Below are positions 54,325-62,909 of a stretch of 64,000 nucleotides of DNA, one piece after another (within the stretch, counting starts at the first letter, position 1; each line of letters starts with the position of its first letter). Below the pieces are notes generated by a model. It was not told the origin of the DNA and did no database searches. It saw only the letters and a program-made list of their open reading frames with translations. The position numbers and the translations under genes were made by a program. The stretch covers positions 62,001 through 126,000 of the forward strand of contig NZ_VTYQ01000006.1 in the NCBI RefSeq assembly GCF_013113835.1. Reading direction: 5' to 3'. The DNA is from Vibrio sp. RE88 (GTDB lineage: Bacteria; Pseudomonadota; Gammaproteobacteria; Enterobacterales; Vibrionaceae).

Positions 54325-55719
54325 TTAAAAATCAGAAGCTTCAGGATCTACGTATATAATAGAGTCACGAGCCCAATGGGATAAATCATAAGAGAAGGAG
54401 TCTGCACCATAAAGCATTCCCCACATTGTGCTAATGTTTCTTATATCCCAATCTCTTATGTCCTGATTGAAAGATTTGGCGCCGTAGAACATGGCATGAG
54501 TATCATGTATTCCCGAAACATCCCATTTGGATATGTCTTGGTTAAAGTTCTCCGCTCGATAAAACATACGTTTCATTGAGCCCACAGAACCTATATTCCA
54601 AGACGAGATGTCGCCATTAAATTTACTTGCTCCACGAAACATATTCGACATGTCTCTAACACTCGTTGTATCCCATTCTGATAAATCGTGGTTGAATTTT
54701 CTCGCCAGATAAAACATGTAGGACATATTTTCAACATTGCTGACATCCCAGAGATTTATGCTTTGATCAAATGATACAGCACCAGCAAACATACCTTCCA
54801 TCGTCTTCACTTTGCTTACATTCCAGCTTGAGATATCCTGATCAAAAGACTTTGCTTTAGCAAACATCCCATTCATGTCCTCGACCTTGCCAACGTCCCA
54901 GTTTGAAATATCTTTGTTAAAAGAGCTGGCACCACCGAACATGGTTCTCATGTTGGTCACATTAGAGACATTCCACTTTGATAAGTCTTGATTAAAAGAC
55001 TCAGCTTTCTGAAACATTCCCGCCATGTTGGTTACATTACTCACATCCCAATTAGAAATATCTTGGTTAAAGGAATGCATTTCATGAAAAAGCATACTCA
55101 TGTCTGTGATTTCAGAAGTATCAACGTTTGATATATCTTCTTTGAAGAAGAGCATATGCTTAATATCGTTGACAGTAACCTTCATTGGAAGAAATTTGGG
55201 TTTATGCTCATCCGTTAATGCAGAAGTCATTTTACCATCGTCGTAATTAAAAGTTATATATTTGGCGACATTTGAGACATTCCAAGCCGTCAAGTCCTGA
55301 TTAAAAGCCCTAGCCGCAAAGAACATAGCCGTCATGTCCTTCACATTACTCACATCCCAACTCGATATGTTTTGATTGAAAGAGTAAGTAAAGCTAAACA
55401 TACCATTCATATTGGTAACGTTACTTACATCCCATCCAGAGATATCCTGATTAAATGCTTTAGCTTCATAAAACATATCGGACATGTTAGTCACGTTACT
55501 CACGTCCCACCCAGAGATATCTTGGTTAAATCTTCGTTTATGAGAAAAAAGACTACTCATGTCTTTTATTTCAGAAACATCTACCTGAGTAACGTCTCTA
55601 CCTGCTTTGATCATTTCAAGCAATTCTTGCCGATTAAGCGGATGTGTTGGGGTTGGTTCTTTTTCGCAGCCTACCAGTAAAAATAATCCTATTAAAAGAA
55701 TTGGCTGTAACTTCTGCAT
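54325..55719 (-). CDS. BspA/DUF285-repeat surface lipoprotein
   Basis: A 464-residue lipoprotein (MQKLQPILLIGLFLLVGCEK, lipobox LVGC). From about residue 50 it consists of ~15 repeats of 25 residues of the type DISxWDVSNVTNMxxMFxxAxxFNQ, the BspA/DUF285 leucine-rich-repeat-like unit seen in surface proteins that move between bacteria. Around residue 165-200 the array is interrupted by non-repeat sequence (KYITFNYDDGKMTSALTDEH), after which a second array starts with NVDTSEITDMSMLF, like the first (QVDVSEIKDMSSLF). It probably binds a partner at the cell surface. AT-rich, inside the island. Confidence 0.88.
   Translation of the reverse strand: MQKLQPILLIGLFLLVGCEKEPTPTHPLNRQELLEMIKAGRDVTQVDVSEIKDMSSLFSHKRRFNQDISGWDVSNVTNMSDMFYEAKAFNQDISGWDVSNVTNMNGMFSFTYSFNQNISSWDVSNVKDMTAMFFAARAFNQDLTAWNVSNVAKYITFNYDDGKMTSALTDEHKPKFLPMKVTVNDIKHMLFFKEDISNVDTSEITDMSMLFHEMHSFNQDISNWDVSNVTNMAGMFQKAESFNQDLSKWNVSNVTNMRTMFGGASSFNKDISNWDVGKVEDMNGMFAKAKSFDQDISSWNVSKVKTMEGMFAGAVSFDQSINLWDVSNVENMSYMFYLARKFNHDLSEWDTTSVRDMSNMFRGASKFNGDISSWNIGSVGSMKRMFYRAENFNQDISKWDVSGIHDTHAMFYGAKSFNQDIRDWDIRNISTMWGMLYGADSFSYDLSHWARDSIIYVDPEASDF
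54355..55575 (-). repeat. Tandem 75-bp coding repeats (BspA units)
   Basis: About fifteen 75-bp units within the lipoprotein gene, each encoding one 25-residue repeat. The units differ at nucleotide level, so the array is old or selected for divergence. The first few (from about 55575 down to 55320) are the most alike. Confidence 0.85.
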
Positions 55720-55796
55720 TATCTTCCCTTATTCAATAAAACCTAACCTATTGTAAATTCTACTATAAAAACAGACGAAGCTTTCTATATACAAGA

Positions 55797-56035
55797 AGCA
55801 CACGCAGCTTCCAGCTAGGAGCAACTTCGCTCATCAACCGTAATGCTGCTCTTCTGGTATACCAGCTGCTAAAAGAAGTTCACCTGCTTTTGCGTTAGCC
55901 ATGTAACCGTCCATCTCAGCAAACTCAACTTCAAGCTTAGCAACACGCTCATTTGGATCGTAACTAACGTTACCCCCTGTCGGGTCTAACTCACCTCTTA
56001 GAACCTTCATGAAAGTCGACTTACCACAACCGTTA
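55797..56035 (-). pseudogene. Diverged 5' fragment of ybiT
   Basis: A remnant of an ABC-F gene on the minus strand. Read N to C it gives [32 protein letters not shown] and then, after a deletion of about 55 residues compared with Ybi[30 protein letters not shown], a one-base frameshift, [14 protein letters not shown]. It matches the intact YbiT ([21 protein letters not shown]..) clearly but not identically. The start codon and both ends are missing. It lies directly before a fragment of the anti-sigma gene. Confidence 0.85.
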
Positions 56036-56081
56036 GTTAAAGGGCGCTTTTCTTACGTGGTTTAAATTGCTTGCCAGCTAC

Positions 56082-56206
56082 TTAATTCGACGCAACGTCC
56101 GCGATACAAGACTGCACTCTCTGGATCACGATTTGCGCTCACCAAGAGTTCAGAGCTATTCTTCATAACGAACATCATTCACGTTTTGCAAACTTTCGAT
56201 CAGTTG
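56082..56206 (-). pseudogene. Diverged 3' fragment of the anti-sigma gene
   Basis: The sequence matches the 3' end of the anti-sigma gene at 57972-58126 (e.g. CGACGCAACGTCCGCGATAC versus CGACGCAATGTCCGCGATAC) with substitutions and a deletion of about 27 bases. It encodes a version of RDPES...RGRCVELS followed by a different end. It has no start and is not expected to be functional. Next to the ybiT fragment, in the same order as the intact flanking genes. Confidence 0.85.
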
Positions 56207-56462
56207 AAATACATAAGCAAAAGATTACACTGCTCAATAGAATAACGTCAATTCCGTGAATCGAAGCTCAATGATTTTATTTGGCAATTTAAAACAAAAA
56301 ATACAAACCTTTATGATTATAATAAGTTGCATTTAAAACCTGGCAATATTATTAAAAAATCCGGATAAATACGCTCTATTTTAACCATATCCATGGTGAT
56401 TTTGCGTTTTATTTTAAACTCAGGTATAGAATCTTTACTTTTAGGTATAAGATGGAAGTTTA

Positions 56463-57164
56463 ATGCAGAGATTGGTACATATGCTTTCTAGAAAGTTCTT
56501 GAAAAACTTGTTTGTCTTTCTTCCATTTTTATTGTTTTTCATTGGGTATACTGAACCAGCCCAAAGCTCAACAGTAAGATCATCATACATTCAGATTGCG
56601 GAAGCGTTAGTAGCTGATAGAGAAACAACTAGCAACGGCAATATTAGAAATCAAAATCTCTACGAAGCTTGCATTACTTCTAGTAAGGCAAGTGATAAGG
56701 ATGCTATAGCTCGTTGTGAACTCAAAAGGATACAGTACACAATTAGAAACTCACACAATATTGAGGCAACTGACAAAAATATTTCTGAAGTATGGGACAA
56801 GGCAAATGACATGTACGGTTGGTGTATGGCCCGATACGTTATGACAGAGTTTAAAGGCTACGACATGGAAAACCACCTTAAATCCTGCTTTGTTAAGAGT
56901 GCTACTGTCGCTGCTCAAGATCTAGATAATGACACAAATAAGGTACATAAAACCTCATCGTCTCTAATCGATGAGTTTTTAGAAAATAAAACAACCTTAG
57001 GTCCTAAACTACCTAAACAGATATCGTCTGCGATTACAACCGCAACCTCGAAGTGTGAACTAGAGTTAAAATATAAAAAAAGCGAAAACTATTACAATGA
57101 TTTTTTGTTTAGATGCATTCAATTAGAATCAAAGTACATTTCATATATGGATAAAAATAATTAA
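56463..57164 (+). CDS. Orphan exported protein of unknown function
   Basis: A 233-residue protein. N-terminal hydrophobic segment (FLKNLFVFLPFLLFFIGYTEPAQS) looks like a signal peptide; start at 56463 or at ATG 56481. The rest is helical and Cys-containing (ACITSS, ARCELKR, GWCMARY, KSCFVKS, SKCELEL, LFRCIQL), six cysteines that could form disulfides. Composition is much richer in A+T than the surrounding Vibrio genes. No family recognised. It lies between the gene remnants and the IS481 relic. Confidence 0.55.
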   Translation: MQRLVHMLSRKFLKNLFVFLPFLLFFIGYTEPAQSSTVRSSYIQIAEALVADRETTSNGNIRNQNLYEACITSSKASDKDAIARCELKRIQYTIRNSHNIEATDKNISEVWDKANDMYGWCMARYVMTEFKGYDMENHLKSCFVKSATVAAQDLDNDTNKVHKTSSSLIDEFLENKTTLGPKLPKQISSAITTATSKCELELKYKKSENYYNDFLFRCIQLESKYISYMDKNN

Positions 57165-57173
57165 GGAGTCTGT

Positions 57174-57940
57174 GGTGATGCAGGCCTCGTATGTAGATGT
57201 TGTGGTATTTCTAGGCCAACATTACGCAAGTGGAGCAAGCGATACAAGCAGTGTGGAATCGCTGGTCTAGAAAGTCAGAGCAGACGCCCTCATTCACCTC
57301 CAGATACCAAAGTCACTGATGAGCTAAGAGCACTGATCCTTACCATGCGTTAGAAGCGCAATATAGGGGCGCGGCGTTTACAAACGGATTTAATCCGACT
57401 TCACCAAATAGACCTAAGTACCGCGACACTCCATAAGGTTGTATCTGAAACATCAGTCAAACCCATCGTCACTTTCCGACGCCAAAAAGATTTCCAAAGA
57501 TATTAACGCCCAATTCCTGGCGATAGAGTCCAGATGAACACTTTTAAGATAGCGGCTAAAATTTACCAATATACAGCTATTGATGACTGCTCTCGCTATC
57601 GGGTTCTAAGGTGCTACTCTCCGCGCACAGCAGCAAACACAGTCGGCTTTATTGATTGTATCGTGGAAGACCTATCCAGCGCATTCAGACTGACAGAAGT
57701 CGTGAATTCTTTGCTGAGAAAATCCACAGACAACTCATGATTTATCGAATCAAGTTTCGCCCAAATAAGCCTGGCTCACCTCACTTGAATGGCAAAGTGG
57801 AACGTTCGAAGAAAACAGATACAAGTGAGTTTTATCCGACCATAGAGGTCTCTCAGCACTACCAGATCAAGAAAGAGCGGTTTCAAGAGCAGAATTACAA
57901 GCTCGATCTTCAGCTAAGAAAACTGAAAGCATCTCTATGA
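57174..57940 (+). mobile_element. IS481-family transposase relic
   Basis: A decayed transposase. One frame from 57174 reads CRCCGISRPTLRKWSKRYK, GIAGLESQSRRPHSP, RNIGARRLQTDLIRL, then GDRVQMNTFKIAAKIYQYTAIDDCSRYRVL (DDE core), with stop codons near 57354 and 57505. After VEDL the reading continues in another frame as RPIQRIQTDRSREFF, RIKFRPNKPGSPHLNGKVERS (second Asp and Glu of the DDE triad). Both ends are incomplete and no inverted repeats were found. Two pieces (57534-57740 and 57656-57940) look like genes but are fragments. Confidence 0.85.
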
Positions 57941-57963
57941 ATCACACATTTTATTGCTTCCTC

Positions 57964-58707
57964 CTATCCTTCACTTAACTCGACGCAATGTCCGCGATAC
58001 AAGACTTCACTCTCTGGATCGCGATTTGCGGTCACCAATAGTTCAGAACTGTTTTTTAACGCCTGCCATTCTGTAGGCGACATATAACGAACGTCATTCA
58101 CGCTTTGCAAGCTATCGATCAGTTGGAGTTCACCACTCTCGGAGTTTCTCATCCACACCATCGCCCTATCCATCGGAACTTTATCCATGTTTAGATTGCG
58201 TTGCATGCGCAGACTTGATTGACCGGGTTTATCGCCCTGATATGCCACCAGCGCAAAATGATTCTTCTGGGTGTCTGAAGACATCATGGCCAAATAACTC
58301 ACAGGACGTACCTGAGCGGCTTCAATGGGGAACGGGTTTTGCAACAAAATCGGTTGCAGCCAAACACCCGCAAACAAAGAGAGCGCCATACCTGTTGGTA
58401 GCCACCACCAACGTATACGCTTTGCCCCACGACTAGGACTAAATGTTTGCTCAGCGATATTTTTCCAAACCCGTTTTGGTGGGCGTTTTAAGCCATGTTC
58501 AGACGATCCAAGTTCTGTGGAAGGATTTAGACCAGATAAATGCTGTTGCCACTGTTCTACATGCTCCCACCACGTCGGGTCTGCTTGCATCAAAGTTTCC
58601 AACCTTCGTCGTACCCGAGGCGTTTGCGTCCCCAAGACGTATTCACTGGCCAGCTTATCTCTTAGCTCAGAGTTCTGGTAACGGCGGCTCGTTAATCGGT
58701 CAGACAT
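57964..58707 (-). CDS. Anti-sigma factor (RskA/anti-sigma K type)
   Basis: A 247-residue membrane protein. The cytoplasmic N-terminal part (SRRYQNSELRDKLASEYVLGTQTPRVRRRLETLM) carries the anti-sigma region, with a single membrane segment (WWWLPTGMALSLFAGVWLQPIL) and a periplasmic domain of the RskA type. ATG 58707 follows AGGAG and lies 16 bases inside the sigma gene, so they are coupled. It would hold the neighbouring sigma factor until released. A diverged copy of its 3' end lies at 56082. Confidence 0.85.
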   Translation of the reverse strand: MSDRLTSRRYQNSELRDKLASEYVLGTQTPRVRRRLETLMQADPTWWEHVEQWQQHLSGLNPSTELGSSEHGLKRPPKRVWKNIAEQTFSPSRGAKRIRWWWLPTGMALSLFAGVWLQPILLQNPFPIEAAQVRPVSYLAMMSSDTQKNHFALVAYQGDKPGQSSLRMQRNLNMDKVPMDRAMVWMRNSESGELQLIDSLQSVNDVRYMSPTEWQALKNSSELLVTANRDPESEVLYRGHCVELSEG

Positions 58708-59213
58708 CGTTTCAGCTCCTGTAGCCCACGGCGAATCCAAGACTTTACCGTGCCAAGTGGTGTTTTAATGTGTTGGACGATCTCCTGATGGCTCATCCCG
58801 TGTTGGTACGCTAGCACTATCGCATTTCGCTTCTCTTCGCTGAGTGAATGTAAACAGCGATCGAGCCCAGAGTCTGAAGTCGATACAGCTTGCCGATCAA
58901 CTTGATCCAATGACTTTTCCAGCGGCTCTTCTCCTCGCCTGCTACGTTTCCTGACTTCATCAATAGCAAGGTTCCTCATACTTTGACACAGCCACGCCCA
59001 TGGATAATCTAATGGGTATCGGTGGTCGCTATACCAAAGTTTAACGAAGCCTTCCTGAAGTAATTCCGCTGCGACTTGCTCGTCTTTTACAACACTACAA
59101 ATCAAGCTGAAAAGTTTTGTGCTGGTTAACTGATAGAGCGCTTCGAAAGCCTCCCGGTCTCGAAGCGCTACTTTGGAAAGCAGTAAACCTATTTGCTGTT
59201 TATCTGTACTCAC
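58692..59213 (-). CDS. ECF-type sigma-70 factor
   Basis: A 173-residue sigma factor. Region 2: ALYQLTSTKLFSLICSVVKDEQVAAELLQEGFVKLWYSDHRYPLDYPWAWLCQSMRNLAIDEVRKR. Region 4: LSEEKRNAIVLAYQHGMSHQEIVQHIKTPLGTVKSWIRRGLQELKR. GTG 59213 has GAGGA five bases upstream; a TTG at 59234 would overlap the upstream gene. SigK-like with its RskA-type partner downstream. Confidence 0.9.
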   Translation of the reverse strand: MSTDKQQIGLLLSKVALRDREAFEALYQLTSTKLFSLICSVVKDEQVAAELLQEGFVKLWYSDHRYPLDYPWAWLCQSMRNLAIDEVRKRSRRGEEPLEKSLDQVDRQAVSTSDSGLDRCLHSLSEEKRNAIVLAYQHGMSHQEIVQHIKTPLGTVKSWIRRGLQELKRCLTD

Positions 59214-59220
59214 ACTTTCC

Positions 59221-59937
59221 TCATTGGGTAACAAGGTGCCAAACGTTTTTCACACCATCACCACTGGTGTCACCCGGATTCTGGTCTTTAAACCAACGAT
59301 AAAGCGGCTTTCCCTCAAATGTCCATTGGTATGAGTGATCTTTTCGCTGCGTAATCCCAAACCCTCCGGTTAATTTTAGGCTGTCGATGCCTTTCTCGGT
59401 CAGCTTAGAATCAACGTATGCAGGCGGCCATTTCACTTCGCAATCCCCATAACACGCTGACTTGTTCAATTTGTCTTTATCGAAGGTGTAGAGTGTTTGG
59501 TTACTGCTATCGACCAAGAAGCGACGCTTGCCATCGTTAAACAGTTTAATCGTCACATCGTCTGCTCGGGCAAGTGGCCACACACCTTTGACACCTGCTC
59601 CCGAAATATCCCCCGGCTGCTTATCTTTAACCCATCGGTACAGTGGTTTTCCTTCTAATGCCCACTGTTTGGCGCCATCTGCACGAACAATCTGGCTAAA
59701 ACCTGCCTGACCCGCGAACTGCATACTATTGTGCCCTTCAGCCAATAGTGGTGGCCATAACGCCTCACAGTCTCCCTTACATACCGATTTCCCGATTGGG
59801 TCCTTAGCAAAAGTGTAAAGAGATTTACCTGTATCATCCGCGTATACCTCGCCGAAGCCAGTATCGACTGTCGATGCTGACGCCATGGCGTAGCTGGTTG
59901 GAATGAGCATTAGTGTTGAAACGAATAGTGCTTTCAT
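59221..59937 (-). CDS. Exported two-repeat protein (COG4315 type)
   Basis: A 238-residue protein with a signal peptide (MKALFVSTLMLIPTSYAMA). Two tandem copies of one unit: GKSLYTFAKDPIGKSVCKGDCEALWPP and NQTLYTFDKDKLNKSACYGDCEVKWPP, each followed by GKPLYRW and PGD.SG.GVK..W. Each unit has a Cys pair (C-x3-C) that may form a disulfide or hold a metal. Function unknown; it is located directly upstream of the sigma/anti-sigma genes and is probably linked to their stimulus. Confidence 0.85.
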   Translation of the reverse strand: MKALFVSTLMLIPTSYAMASASTVDTGFGEVYADDTGKSLYTFAKDPIGKSVCKGDCEALWPPLLAEGHNSMQFAGQAGFSQIVRADGAKQWALEGKPLYRWVKDKQPGDISGAGVKGVWPLARADDVTIKLFNDGKRRFLVDSSNQTLYTFDKDKLNKSACYGDCEVKWPPAYVDSKLTEKGIDSLKLTGGFGITQRKDHSYQWTFEGKPLYRWFKDQNPGDTSGDGVKNVWHLVTQ

Positions 59938-59951
59938 TGTTGTTTTCCTTA

Positions 59952-60749
59952 TTATCGGGTCCAGCCTTCGCGGGTGAAAAAGGGACTACCTTCGCTGCTA
60001 TTGACAAAGTTGATGAAGTCTTGAGTTTGTGGGTCTGCCCCTCTCGTTTTAGCCAGGGTTAGATCACGGTAGATGCGTCGCTCTGGCTCTATTTCAACGT
60101 AGTCAACCTTGTCCGCATGATTAAGAGGCCAGTGAATCCATGTAATCCAAGCGTCCGCGTTCTGCTGTTGAAACGCTTTAAAACTCGCACCACTGCCCTT
60201 GGCGTACGCAATGATCTTCTCACGGAAATTTTGCACATCAGCCAGTGACCCCGTTCGACCTGCAACATCTTCCCAGACACCTGTTCCAGAGGTGTTGTAC
60301 ACGCCTAGTCCTTCGGTGACGACAATACGTGCGGGCTTATCCAGTAAATCTTTAATCCCCGAAATGTTTTTGGGGTTGCCTTTTGGAACTGCGATAACGG
60401 CACGGCGAAGGTACACAGGCTTCACATCCTGATTGGTGATGAAAGGATACGTTTCAACAAAGGCACTCATTGACTGTTCAGAGGAACCAAAGATTAGATC
60501 TGCCTTCTTTTGTGCATCCTGAGTCCATTTCGACTCAGGGCCAGCAATCACATTGACCTGTACGCCACTTTTCTTGGTAAAAGCTTCTGCAGCATGACGT
60601 AAAGCGGTATCAGGGCCTCCTGGTCCATAGACGTTAATCACATTGTCTTTAGGCTGATGCGTGATGCTTGCATCGAGCTGAGGTGACGCCAATGCTGATG
60701 CACTTGCAATTAGCATGGCTAGGCTAGTCAAAGTCAGGTGACGCTTCAT
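59952..60749 (-). CDS. Periplasmic substrate-binding protein (ModA-like)
   Basis: A 265-residue binding protein with a signal peptide (MKRHLTLTSLAMLIASASALA). VINVYGPGGPDTALRHAAEAFTKKSGVQVNV starts a type II periplasmic binding fold, and IFGSSEQSMSAFVETY fits the oxyanion-binding group. No permease or ATPase is nearby, so it may serve the Cache-type kinase as an accessory sensor, as in other two-component systems, or a distant transporter. The ligand is unknown. Confidence 0.8.
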   Translation of the reverse strand: MKRHLTLTSLAMLIASASALASPQLDASITHQPKDNVINVYGPGGPDTALRHAAEAFTKKSGVQVNVIAGPESKWTQDAQKKADLIFGSSEQSMSAFVETYPFITNQDVKPVYLRRAVIAVPKGNPKNISGIKDLLDKPARIVVTEGLGVYNTSGTGVWEDVAGRTGSLADVQNFREKIIAYAKGSGASFKAFQQQNADAWITWIHWPLNHADKVDYVEIEPERRIYRDLTLAKTRGADPQTQDFINFVNSSEGSPFFTREGWTR

Positions 60750-60881
60750 GTCTTCTCCTTAAATAAACGACAGTTTCAGACAAGAGACGTACGGCGATTC
60801 AATTTGGATGCAGTAAAAAGAAAATATTTTCAAAACGTGTCGGCGTTGGACGATTTTACCCAGCGCCGACACTGGAGATGA

Positions 60882-62909
60882 TTACAGATTGGTGATTTTC
60901 AAAGATGTGTCGGCGCGCTGTGGCAGGTATATACTGAACTTACTGCCTATGCCCCATTCAGACTCAGCTTTGAGTTCCCCGCCAGTTTGGCTAAGAATGC
61001 TCTGGGAAACGGATAAGCCTAGCCCCGTTCCCTCCCGCTTCGTCGTATAAAAAGGTGAGAAAATACGCGCTAAGTTTTCGGGTTTAATACCACAACCTTC
61101 GTCAGCAACGTGAATGATGGCGCCTAACTCCTGACCGTTTTCAATCCAGTCTTCACTGCTTATCGTCAGAGCCCCTTCTCCATTCATCGCATGAATGCCA
61201 TTCATTTCAAGGTTGACCAGAATTTGCAGCAGTTGATGGCGATTAACCTCGACAGAGTTTTTGGCTTTAAGATCTGTGACGAATTGTACCGCACGCTTTT
61301 TAGAACCCGTTTTCACCAAAATGATACTTTCTTCGATAATCGGGTTGATGTGCTGCCAAGTGATCTCGTCTTGTACTCCACCTTGGCGACTGTATTGCAG
61401 CAAACTTCGGGTGATATTCCTGACTCGATCAATCTGAGCGTGGATCGCGTCAATTTCCTCTTGTACTCGCTGAGAATCGTTACCTAATTCAAACTGCATC
61501 AATTCAACGTTGCCAAGAATAACCGCTGTGGGGTTGTTAATTTCATGGGCGATACCAGCCGTCAACTCGCCTAGTGCCGCCAATTTTTCATTAATGACCA
61601 ATTTGTCCCGGGTCTGATTAAGCAGTTGAATATGAAGTTCCAACTCTTCTGTTTTTTCTTTTAGGCTCGCCGTCCGCTCCTGTACTTTTTCTTCCAGCTC
61701 TCCTGCAGCCGCCTTGAGCTCATTCTTTCTTTGGTTGAGCAAATCGAGCATGTTATCAAACTGTTTTGCCAGTTGCGCCAACTCGTGATTTTCATCGAGC
61801 CCAAGCGGACCAATGCGCGTTTCTTTCCCCAGCTGAATCATCTTTACGACGCGGTGAATGTGCTCGATTGGATTGAACAAATCACGCGACCCTCGATAAA
61901 CCATTAACCCAGATACCAGCAGCAGAACTAGAGTTGTAATGGAGATTTCAGCAATGTTGGTCATATAAGCTTCAACAAATGGCCACAACAAATACCCGGT
62001 ATAAAGCATGCCAATAACATTATCGTATTGGTCTCGAATCGGCTGATATGCGGTTATATACCAAGCATCATAAACATAGGCTCTGTTTACCCATTCCTTG
62101 CCTTCATGAAGCACCGTTCGATTAACCTGAGGTGATACGCGAGTACCAATCGCACGACCGATTCTTCCTTCACTGTCGAGAGGAACATTCGTGCTGACTC
62201 GAAGGTCATCAAGGAAGACTGTCAAGGTGCCAACTGGGCGCAAGCTGTCTTCTTTTGTTGGATATATCAGGTCACGAATTTGATCGACCAATACCGTGCT
62301 GTTGTTGAGCAGCAATCCTCCATCAAGAAAACCAATGATGTCATTATGGCGGTTGTAAATCGTAATTACTGTACGGCTGACCAGCCCTCGACCTTCGACT
62401 CGCTGACTTTTCAGGATCGGAATTTGCGCTCGTCTGGCCAATTCAGGATCAAGCCAATTCAGCTCATCTTGTTCTAAGACATCAAAGAACGACTCCTTAC
62501 GAGTCAAATCGAGATAGCGGAACTTTTTTTCAATCGTATCAACGCGATGAAATCGAAGAAAATCCAACTTATAACGCTTCTTTTGCTCGGAAACCCAACG
62601 TTCAAACTCTTGGGTGTCACCGACTTGCTTCACTCTCGATACAAACCCATAAGACTCAGCAAACGCCTTAACGTGATTGGCTTGTTTTTCTTGTATCAAT
62701 TCAATGCTATTTTGCGCCACACCTAAGCGCTCAGAGACATCAAGCAATGCACTCTGCCATGTGTAGTGAATTGACCAGTAAACTGTAATTCCAATGAGAG
62801 CAATCAATGTGAGTAGGATTGGCGCAGAAGTCAGAAACATGAGGCGATATCGAACCATGGTTTTGAATCGATAACGCCATTTGGACCACAAGCCGCCTTT
62901 ACTCGGCAT
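60882..62909 (-). CDS. Membrane sensor histidine kinase with Cache domain
   Basis: A 675-residue kinase. TM1 at about 24-45, a periplasmic Cache-like sensor (~46-315), TM2 at about 320-340, HAMP/coiled-coil linker (QRKNELKAAAGELEEKVQERTASLKEK), HisKA with the phosphorylated His455 (GELTAGIAHEINNP), and an HATPase domain with DEGCGIKPENLARIFSPFYTTKREGTGLGLS. The start overlaps the stop of the sigma-54 regulator by 11 bases, so both form one two-component system. It probably senses a small ligand, perhaps with the binding protein downstream. Confidence 0.92.
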   Translation of the reverse strand: MPSKGGLWSKWRYRFKTMVRYRLMFLTSAPILLTLIALIGITVYWSIHYTWQSALLDVSERLGVAQNSIELIQEKQANHVKAFAESYGFVSRVKQVGDTQEFERWVSEQKKRYKLDFLRFHRVDTIEKKFRYLDLTRKESFFDVLEQDELNWLDPELARRAQIPILKSQRVEGRGLVSRTVITIYNRHNDIIGFLDGGLLLNNSTVLVDQIRDLIYPTKEDSLRPVGTLTVFLDDLRVSTNVPLDSEGRIGRAIGTRVSPQVNRTVLHEGKEWVNRAYVYDAWYITAYQPIRDQYDNVIGMLYTGYLLWPFVEAYMTNIAEISITTLVLLLVSGLMVYRGSRDLFNPIEHIHRVVKMIQLGKETRIGPLGLDENHELAQLAKQFDNMLDLLNQRKNELKAAAGELEEKVQERTASLKEKTEELELHIQLLNQTRDKLVINEKLAALGELTAGIAHEINNPTAVILGNVELMQFELGNDSQRVQEEIDAIHAQIDRVRNITRSLLQYSRQGGVQDEITWQHINPIIEESIILVKTGSKKRAVQFVTDLKAKNSVEVNRHQLLQILVNLEMNGIHAMNGEGALTISSEDWIENGQELGAIIHVADEGCGIKPENLARIFSPFYTTKREGTGLGLSVSQSILSQTGGELKAESEWGIGSKFSIYLPQRADTSLKITNL

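Noticed and set aside
54355..55575. Regular 75-bp periodicity resembling an array such as CRISPR
   Set aside because: The period is in frame and encodes 25-residue BspA repeats; units are diverged and there are no unique spacers.
57534..57940. Two short genes for separate transposase proteins
   Set aside because: They are pieces of one IS481-type transposase broken by stop codons and a frameshift.
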